Below are positions 58,464 through 64,000 of a stretch of DNA of 64,000 nucleotides, piece after piece. Source of the DNA: DATHTC01 sp963746805 (lineage in GTDB: Bacteria > Actinomycetota > Thermoleophilia > Gaiellales > Gaiellaceae); NCBI GenBank assembly GCA_963746805.1, contig CAVVCQ010000008.1:558001-622000 (forward strand), in the 5' to 3' direction. The position numbers and the translations under genes were made by a program. How positions within the stretch are numbered: position 1 is the stretch's first letter; each line of letters opens with the position of its first letter. The notes beneath the pieces are model-generated. The model was not told where the DNA came from. It ran no database searches and worked only from the letters and a program-made list of their open reading frames with translations.

Positions 58464-59233
58464 TGCGCGACCGCGCGGCGGTACCGCCACGCGGACAGCG
58501 GCGCGAACACGGCGATGATGGCCAGTGACCAGCCAGTGGCGAGCCAGACGTCGTTCCCGGCCGGGGTGCCGACGAAGAGCGCCCGCGCCGCGTTCACCAT
58601 CGTCGTGAACGGGTTGTGCTCGGCGATCGGCTGCAGCCAGCCCGGCATCGACTCGACCGGGACGAACGCCGAGGAGACGAAGGTCAGCGGGAAGAGGATC
58701 GTGAACCCGTACGCGTTCGCCGACTCCGGCGAGGTGGCGGTGAGTCCGATGAACGCGAAGACCCAGGAGAAGGCGTAGCCGACGAGGAGCGCCAGCAGGA
58801 TCCCGGCGAGGATCTCCAGCGCGTCCGTGCCGAAGCGGAAGCCGACGGCGAGCCCCACCCCGATCATCACGACGAGCTGGACGACGTTCGTGACCACGTC
58901 CGCGAGCGTGCGGCCGGTGACCACGGCGGAGCGGCTCATCGGGAGCGAGCGGAAGCGGTCGACGAGCCCCTTCTTCAGGTCCTCCGAGAGGCCGAGCGCG
59001 GTCACGAAGCCGCCGAACACCATCGACTGGATGATGATCCCGGGGATGAGAAAGTCCACGTAGTCGAGGCCGGGCACCACGATCGCGCCTCCGAAGACGT
59101 AGACGAACAGCAGCACGAACATGACCGGCTGGATGGTGAAGCCGACGAGCAGATCGGGCTGGCGCCGGATCCGGAACAGGCTCCGCTTCGCGAGCAGGAA
59201 CGTGTCCGAGACGGCGTAGGCGAAGTCGGTCAC
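58460..59233 (-). CDS. ABC-2 type permease, DrrB-like
   Basis: This protein of 257 residues has six membrane helices, with RIRRQPDLLVGFTIQPVMFVLLFVYVFGGAI at the N-terminal side and SANAYGFTILFPLTFVSSAFVPVESMPGWLQPIAEHNPFTTMVNAARALF near the end. The latter is the ABC-2/DrrB signature. It forms an exporter with the ATPase whose stop it overlaps by four bases (GTGA). Relatives move anthracyclines, polyketides or glycolipids. Confidence 0.92.
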   Translation of the reverse strand: MTDFAYAVSDTFLLAKRSLFRIRRQPDLLVGFTIQPVMFVLLFVYVFGGAIVVPGLDYVDFLIPGIIIQSMVFGGFVTALGLSEDLKKGLVDRFRSLPMSRSAVVTGRTLADVVTNVVQLVVMIGVGLAVGFRFGTDALEILAGILLALLVGYAFSWVFAFIGLTATSPESANAYGFTILFPLTFVSSAFVPVESMPGWLQPIAEHNPFTTMVNAARALFVGTPAGNDVWLATGWSLAIIAVFAPLSAWRYRRAVAH

Positions 59234-60207
59234 GCGGCGGCCTCCTCCTTCTCCGACTCGGCCTCGGCGTCCTCGGCCGTGTGCCCGGTCAGCTCGAGGA
59301 AGACGTCGTCGAGTGTCGGCCGGCGCAGGGCGATGTCGTCGATCCCGATTCCGGCGCGGTCGAGCACGCGCACGGCCTCGGCGATCACTCCGCGATGGTG
59401 GCGCACCTGGAGCAGCACGGCACCGTCCTCGACCTGCGGTGCGCCCTCCGTCAACGCCCTGAGCGCGGCGGCGGCCTCCGAGCAGCGCGACGGCTCGTCC
59501 AGCCGGATCTCGAGGCGCTCGCCGCCGATCTGGGCCTTGAGCTCGTCCGAGGTCCCCTCGGCGATCACGAGCCCGTGGTCGATCACCGCGATCCGGTCGG
59601 CCAGGCGGTCGGCCTCGTCGAGGTACTGCGTCGTGAGGAGCACGGTCGCGCCGCCGGAGACGAGCTCCTCGATCACGTCCCACATGCCGAGGCGGCTGCG
59701 CGGATCGAGCCCGGTCGTCGGCTCGTCGAGGAAGAGCACGGGCGGCCGCGCAATGAGGGCGGCGGCGAGGTCGAGCCGGCGGCGCATGCCCCCGGAGTAG
59801 GTCTTGACGAGCCGGTCGGCGGCGTCGTCGAGGCCGAACGACCCGAGCAGCTCGGTCGAGCGCTCGCGGACGGTGCGGCGCGGCAGGTGGTACAGGCGCC
59901 CGACCATGTCGAGGTTCTCGAAGCCGGTCAGGTTCTCGTCCACGGCGGCGTACTGGCCCGCGAGGCCGATGTGGGCGCGGAGCGCGTTCGCGTCGCGCTT
60001 CACGTCGAGCCCGGCCACGCGCGCCTCGCCCTCATCGGGCTCGAGCAGGGTCGTCAGGATCCGGACGGCGGTGGTCTTCCCGGCTCCGTTCGGGCCGAGC
60101 AGGCCGAAGACGCTCCCGGCCGCGACGCGCAGGTCGACGCCCTTGAGCGCCTCGACGTCCCCGTACCGCTTGACCAGCCCCGTGGCCTCGATGGCGAACT
60201 CGGACAC
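59230..60207 (-). CDS. ABC transporter ATP-binding protein, DrrA-like
   Basis: This protein of 325 residues has Walker A GPNGAGKTT, Q-loop GLAGQYAAVDENLTG, signature YSGGMRRRLDLAAALIARP, Walker B LFLDEPTTGLDP and switch TTQYLDEAD. The C-terminal accessory region ends TLDDVFLELTG. This is the DrrA-type subfamily of exporters. The GTG at 60207 is chosen from TACCCT eight bases upstream. It is divergent from the UDP-sugar pyrophosphorylase gene, so the exporter's substrate could be a glycoconjugate, though this is only proximity. Confidence 0.95.
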   Translation of the reverse strand: MSEFAIEATGLVKRYGDVEALKGVDLRVAAGSVFGLLGPNGAGKTTAVRILTTLLEPDEGEARVAGLDVKRDANALRAHIGLAGQYAAVDENLTGFENLDMVGRLYHLPRRTVRERSTELLGSFGLDDAADRLVKTYSGGMRRRLDLAAALIARPPVLFLDEPTTGLDPRSRLGMWDVIEELVSGGATVLLTTQYLDEADRLADRIAVIDHGLVIAEGTSDELKAQIGGERLEIRLDEPSRCSEAAAALRALTEGAPQVEDGAVLLQVRHHRGVIAEAVRVLDRAGIGIDDIALRRPTLDDVFLELTGHTAEDAEAESEKEEAAA

Positions 60208-60215
60208 GGGGACCC

Positions 60216-60221
60216 AGGGTA
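60216..60221 (-). promoter_or_regulatory. -10 box of a leaderless promoter for the DrrAB-like operon
   Basis: TACCCT on the minus strand ends eight bases before the GTG at 60207. It lies back to back with the box at 60232. Confidence 0.45.
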
Positions 60222-60231
60222 CGTGCGCGAC

Positions 60232-60237
60232 TACGAT
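60232..60237 (+). promoter_or_regulatory. -10 box of a leaderless promoter for the pyrophosphorylase gene
   Basis: TACGAT ends eight bases before the GTG at 60246, with no Shine-Dalgarno sequence. Confidence 0.5.
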
Positions 60238-60245
60238 CCTCGCCC

Positions 60246-61586
60246 GTGGAAGCGGCGACCCTCGCGCAGTACGGCCAGGAGCACCTGCTCGACGGGCTCG
60301 ACGAGCTGCCCTCCGACGCGCGCGAGCGCTTCCTCGCGCGACTCGCCCAGATCGACTGGGACGAGCTCGCCCATCCGGCCGAGCCGCCGCCACTCGGAAA
60401 CGTCGAGCCGCCGGAGGTCGTGACGCTGGTGGAGCAGGAGGAGCGCCGCGCGGAGCTGCGTGAGGCGGGCGAGGACGCCTACCGCGACGGTCGCGCGGCC
60501 GTGCTGATGGTCGCGGGCGGCCAGGGCACGCGCCTCGGCTGGCCGGGCCCGAAGGGGACCTTCCCGATCGGCCCGCACTCCCGCAAGACGATCTACGCGC
60601 TCCAGGCCGAGAAGGTGCTCGCACTCTCGCGGCGGGTCGGGCGCGACGTGCCGCTGCTCGTCTTGACGAGCCCGGCGACCGACGCGGAGACGCGCGAGCA
60701 CTTCCGCGCGCACGGCGACTTCGGGCTCGCGCCGGGGCAGGTGCGCGCCTTCGTGCAGGGGACGGTGCCGAGCGTCGACCGCGACGGCCGCGCCCTGCTC
60801 GCGGAGCCCGGCGTCCTGCTCGAGAACCCCGACGGTCACGGCGGCGTGTTCGAGGCGCTCGTCCGCAGCGGCGAGCTGGAGCGGCTGCGGCGCGAGCACG
60901 TCGAGCACCTCGTCTACATCCAGGTCGACAACGTGCTCGCGCCGGTGGACGACCCGCGGCTCGTCGGCCTCGCCACGCTCGAGGGCACCGACGCCGTCAC
61001 GAAGGTGCTCGAGAAGGCGCATCCGGACGAGAAGGTGGGTCACCTCGTCCGCGCGGACGGCCGCGACCGCATCGTCGAGTACACGGAGCTGACGCCCGAG
61101 GACACGCGCGCGACGACGGCCGGCGGCGAGCTCGTCTACCGCTGGGGCTCACCGGCGCTGCACGCCTGGAGCGTCGACTTCCTCGCGCGGCTCGCCGACC
61201 GCGGCTACAAGCCGCCGCTGCACCGGAGCGCAAAGCCGCTGCGGGCGTGGATCGACGGCGCCGTGCGGGACGTCGAGGGCTGGAAGCACGAGCGCTTCAT
61301 CTTCGACCTGGTCCCCGAGGCGGAGTCGAGCCTCGGGATCGAGATCGACCGGGAGGCGGAGTTCGCGCCGGTCAAGAACGCAGAGGGGGCCGACAGCCCG
61401 GCGACCGCGGTCGAGCTCGCGCACCGGCAGTTCGTCTCGTGGCTCGAGGAGGCGGGCGTCGACGTCGAGCTCGGGCCCGACGAGCGGATCGAGATCGGCC
61501 CGCTCCTCGGCGCGACCCGAGAGCAGTTCCTCGCGAACTGGGACGGCCGCGTCGGGCGGATCGACCGCGGGCTGTACCTCGACTAG
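60246..61586 (+). CDS. UTP-sugar-1-phosphate uridylyltransferase (UDPGP type)
   Basis: This nucleotidyltransferase has 446 residues. The signature GGQGTRLGWPGPKG (near residue 90) and FPIGPHSRKTIYALQAEKVL are typical of eukaryote-like UDP-GlcNAc pyrophosphorylases. NPDGHGGVFEALVRSG and YIQVDNVLAPVDDP form the rest of the active site. It should make a UDP-sugar from UTP and a hexose- or HexNAc-1-phosphate. This type is unusual in bacteria, where GlmU is the norm. It shares CTAG with the convergent M15 gene at its stop. Confidence 0.9.
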   Translation: MEAATLAQYGQEHLLDGLDELPSDARERFLARLAQIDWDELAHPAEPPPLGNVEPPEVVTLVEQEERRAELREAGEDAYRDGRAAVLMVAGGQGTRLGWPGPKGTFPIGPHSRKTIYALQAEKVLALSRRVGRDVPLLVLTSPATDAETREHFRAHGDFGLAPGQVRAFVQGTVPSVDRDGRALLAEPGVLLENPDGHGGVFEALVRSGELERLRREHVEHLVYIQVDNVLAPVDDPRLVGLATLEGTDAVTKVLEKAHPDEKVGHLVRADGRDRIVEYTELTPEDTRATTAGGELVYRWGSPALHAWSVDFLARLADRGYKPPLHRSAKPLRAWIDGAVRDVEGWKHERFIFDLVPEAESSLGIEIDREAEFAPVKNAEGADSPATAVELAHRQFVSWLEEAGVDVELGPDERIEIGPLLGATREQFLANWDGRVGRIDRGLYLD

Positions 61587-62239
61587 CGACCGCTCGTCGA
61601 GAAATGCTGGTAGTCGGGGGTGCCGGCCCAGCGGCCGCCCCACGACCAGCCGCGTGCGGCGAACGCCTGCACGGCCACGCCGCCTTCGACGGCCATACCC
61701 GGACGGGAGCGCGAGCGGTTCGCGAACGCCCTGCCCGCCGGCGGCGACACCCGCGCGCCCTCGACGTACGGGTTCTCGACCGGGTTGACGTCGATCGCGC
61801 GCCCGAAGGCGTGCTCCGACCAGCGCTTCGGCCCCGCCGCCTGGGCGAAGCGGCAGTTGAAGCCGGAGGTGTTGTCGGCCGCCATCGAAGCGCGGTCGCT
61901 GCCGCGGTAGGCGTCGACCCGCACCATCCGCCGGATCGGGAAGCGCGCGCGGTAGAGGCGGCGGAACACGGCGACGACGTCCGCGGCCGTGTCGCGGTGG
62001 ACGACGAGCTCGCCGATCCGCCTGCGGCCGGCGAAGTCCCAGTGCGCGAGGCGGAGCAGCCGGAGATCGGCCGGCGCCACCGGACAGCCCGGCCGCCACG
62101 AGTGCGGCAGATCCGCGGCGGCGACCACGGCGACGCGGGACGCGAACGGTGGAGCGGGACTTTGTGGCTCTGAGCCACTTGCTCCTCCCGCCGGAGCGAG
62201 CAGCGCCAGCGTGGCTGTTGCGACGAGCACCCGGCGCAT
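61583..62239 (-). CDS. M15-family peptidase (D-Ala-D-Ala carboxypeptidase-like), secreted
   Basis: This protein of 218 residues has a signal peptide (VLVATATLALLAPAGG). The zinc site is visible as WSEHAFGRAIDVNPVENPYV (HxxxxxxD) and DYQHFS (second His), with FNCRFAQAA in between, matching the M15C-like D-alanyl-D-alanine carboxypeptidase/endolysin fold. It probably trims peptidoglycan peptides outside the membrane. The ATG start fits TACCCT seven bases upstream. It is separated by 24 bases from the TypA gene on the same strand. Confidence 0.85.
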   Translation of the reverse strand: MRRVLVATATLALLAPAGGASGSEPQSPAPPFASRVAVVAAADLPHSWRPGCPVAPADLRLLRLAHWDFAGRRRIGELVVHRDTAADVVAVFRRLYRARFPIRRMVRVDAYRGSDRASMAADNTSGFNCRFAQAAGPKRWSEHAFGRAIDVNPVENPYVEGARVSPPAGRAFANRSRSRPGMAVEGGVAVQAFAARGWSWGGRWAGTPDYQHFSTSGR

Positions 62240-62246
62240 CGCGGCC

Positions 62247-62252
62247 AGGGTA
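62247..62252 (-). promoter_or_regulatory. -10 box of a leaderless promoter for the M15 peptidase
   Basis: TACCCT on the minus strand ends seven bases before the ATG at 62239. Confidence 0.45.
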
Positions 62253-62263
62253 CTCCCGATCGC

Positions 62264-64000
62264 TCAGACGACGGCCAGCCCGCGCGCCTTGCGCGACGCC
62301 GCCGACTGGCGCTTCTGGGCCGACAGCTCGACCTTCCGCAGCCGCACGTGCGACGGCGTCACCTCGACCGCCTCGTCGTCGCGGATGAACTCGAGCGCCT
62401 GCTCGAGCGACATCGGCCGCGGCGGGATCAGGCGGACGAGCTCCTCGGCCGTCGACGAGCGGATGTTCGTGAGCTTCTTCTCCTTCGTGGCGTTCACGTC
62501 GAGATCTTCGGATCGTGCGTTCTCGCCGACGACCATGCCCTCGTAGAGCTCGTCGCCCGGCGAGACGAACATCGAGCCGCGCTCCTGGAGGTTGAGCAGC
62601 GCGAACGAGGTCGCGGCGCCGCGGCGATCGGCGACGAGCGAGCCGGTCGGCCGCGTCCGCAGCTCGCCGTGCCAGGGCTCGTAGCGGTCGAAGACGTGGT
62701 GGAGGATCCCGGTGCCGCGCGTCTCGGTGAGGAACTCGGTGCGGAAGCCGATGAGCCCGCGCGCCGGCACGAGGTACTCCATGCGGACCCAGCCGGTGCC
62801 GTGGTTGACCATCTGCTCCATCCGCCCCTTCCGCAGCGCGAGCAGCTGCGTGATCACGCCGACGTACTCCTCCGGCGCGTCGATCGCGAGCCGCTCGACG
62901 GGCTCGTGGACGTTCCCGTCGACCTCACGCGTGACGACCTGCGGCTTGCCGACGGTGAGCTCGAACCCCTCGCGGCGCATGAGCTCGACGAGCACCGCGA
63001 GCTGCAGCTCGCCCCGCCCCTGCACCTCCCACGCGTCCGGCCGCTCGGTCGGGAGCACGCGCAGCGAGACGTTGCCGACGAGCTCCTGGTCGAGCCGCTG
63101 CTTGACCATCGACGCGGTCAGCTTGTCGCCGCCCTGGCCGGAGAGCGGCGAGGTGTTGATCCCGATCGTCATCGCGAGGCTCGGCTCGTCGACGCCGATC
63201 ACGGGCAGCGGGCGCGGGTCGTCCGGGTCGGCCAGCGTTTCGCCGATCGTGATCTCCGGGAAGCCGGCGACCGCCACGAGCTCGCCCGGGCCCGCCTCGT
63301 CGGCGTCGACGCGGTCGAGCGCCTCGGTGACGTAGAGCTCGGTCACGCGCCCACGCGCGATCTCGCCGTTCGCGCGACACCATGCGACCTGCGCGCCCTT
63401 GCGAATCGTCCCGGCGTGGATGCGGCACAGGGCGAGGCGGCCGACGTAGGGCGACGCGTCGAGGTTCGTCACGTGCGCCTGCAGCGGCGCGCCCTCCTCG
63501 TACTCGGGCGCGGGGATGTGCTCGAGCAGCGTCCCGAACAACGGGCGCAGATCGGCCGCGAGCTCCGCGCCCTGCAGGCCCGCTCGGCCGGCCCTCGCGT
63601 TCGCGAGCACGATCGGGAACTCGATCTGCGACTCGTCCGCGTCGAGGTCGAGGAAGAGCTCGTAGACCTCGTTCACGACCTCGTCCACGCGCGCGTCCGG
63701 GCGGTCGACCTTGTTGACGACGAGGATCACCGGGAGCCGGCCCTCGAGCGCCTTGCGCAGCACGAAGCGCGTCTGCGGCAGCGGCCCCTCGGACGCGTCG
63801 ACGAGCAGGAGCACGCCGTCGACCATGTGCAGCGCCCGCTCGACCTCGCCGCCGAAGTCGGCGTGGCCGGGCGTGTCGACGATGTTGATCTTCGTGCCCT
63901 CGAAGGTGACGGCCGTGTTCTTGGCCAGGATCGTGATCCCCTTCTCGCGCTCGAGGTCCATCGAGTCCATGACCCGCTCGGCCACGTCCTGATTGGCTCG
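62264..64000 (-). CDS. typA: Translational GTPase TypA/BipA (5' end outside the window)
   Basis: At least 578 residues are present. The window edge cuts off the P-loop (G1), and the sequence enters at [24 protein letters not shown]3 is [16 protein letters not shown] and G4 is [19 protein letters not shown]-like domain II ([16 protein letters not shown]) and domains III/V ([44 protein letters not shown]) follow, and the BipA-specific C-terminal domain ends with RKARGLAVV. It binds ribosomes and helps 50S assembly and growth under stress. It is intact as far as seen. Confidence 0.96.
   Translation of the reverse strand, partial: RANQDVAERVMDSMDLEREKGITILAKNTAVTFEGTKINIVDTPGHADFGGEVERALHMVDGVLLLVDASEGPLPQTRFVLRKALEGRLPVILVVNKVDRPDARVDEVVNEVYELFLDLDADESQIEFPIVLANARAGRAGLQGAELAADLRPLFGTLLEHIPAPEYEEGAPLQAHVTNLDASPYVGRLALCRIHAGTIRKGAQVAWCRANGEIARGRVTELYVTEALDRVDADEAGPGELVAVAGFPEITIGETLADPDDPRPLPVIGVDEPSLAMTIGINTSPLSGQGGDKLTASMVKQRLDQELVGNVSLRVLPTERPDAWEVQGRGELQLAVLVELMRREGFELTVGKPQVVTREVDGNVHEPVERLAIDAPEEYVGVITQLLALRKGRMEQMVNHGTGWVRMEYLVPARGLIGFRTEFLTETRGTGILHHVFDRYEPWHGELRTRPTGSLVADRRGAATSFALLNLQERGSMFVSPGDELYEGMVVGENARSEDLDVNATKEKKLTNIRSSTAEELVRLIPPRPMSLEQALEFIRDDEAVEVTPSHVRLRKVELSAQKRQSAASRKARGLAVV

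Noticed and set aside
1..64000. CRISPR arrays, insertion sequences, prophage or defence islands
   Set aside because: No repeat-spacer pattern, transposase, integrase or known defence gene was found; the holin-like domain at 33547 is part of a cellular enzyme.

Overview
The window is a 64 kb piece of very GC-rich, gene-dense chromosome. It looks like an uncultured or little-studied member of the Actinomycetota. The reasons are frequent GTG starts, many leaderless genes with a -10 box 6-8 bases before the start codon, NarL-type two-component pairs, META, M36, SHOCT and DUF6325-type proteins, and a flippase-like/glycosyltransferase envelope operon. Class Thermoleophilia (Gaiellales/Solirubrobacterales-like) is my best guess, by inference only. 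I saw no rRNA, tRNA, CRISPR array, insertion sequence or phage module.

Layout. 0-7.3 kb: a badly broken FAD monooxygenase, a small secreted protein, a broken WYL regulator, an alpha/beta hydrolase, a DUF2461 protein, a metallophosphoesterase, a PPOX-type protein and a secreted beta-helix protein. 7.3-10.3 kb: a CPBP protease and a NarL-type kinase/regulator pair, bracketed by two near-identical copies of the beta-helix gene's 3' end, so probably an insertion. 10.3-25.4 kb: MBL and PAS proteins, hydrolase and DHFR-like proteins, a second kinase/regulator pair divergent from an ABC exporter, META lipoprotein, nitroreductase, an SSI-like inhibitor convergent with a large M36 metalloprotease, M24 peptidase, ClC channel and cupin.

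25.5-57 kb: membrane and stress genes, including four SHOCT proteins, an MFS exporter, phospholipase D, a six-gene envelope operon (MBL, two flippase-like proteins, holin-phosphodiesterase fusion, GT2, BrkB), SulP, ZIP, amidotransferase, two DUF6325/SHOCT pairs, a sensor kinase, a MalT-like regulator, a NarL regulator, USP, K+ channel and an unusual P-type ATPase. 57-64 kb: CYTH-like protein, ABC-2 exporter, UDP-sugar pyrophosphorylase, M15 peptidase and the partial GTPase TypA/BipA.

The main discovery candidate is a regulon. A dyad, TCRYCC-N5-GGRYGA, occurs ten times between 28.2 and 54.2 kb. Each copy lies 19-20 bases upstream of a NANNNT -10 box in front of a gene or operon, and some copies serve two divergent genes. 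Its centre near -43 is where a class II activator binds. The downstream genes (USP, K+ channel, P-type ATPase, SHOCT and DUF6325 proteins, SulP, envelope operon) suggest a general or dormancy-type stress response. The NarL regulator at 50841 and the MalT-like regulator at 47548 lie inside the cluster and are the obvious candidate activators.

Seven genes are interrupted by frame breaks (about 14 in all) while remaining recognisable on both sides. Some of these may be assembly indels rather than true pseudogenes.
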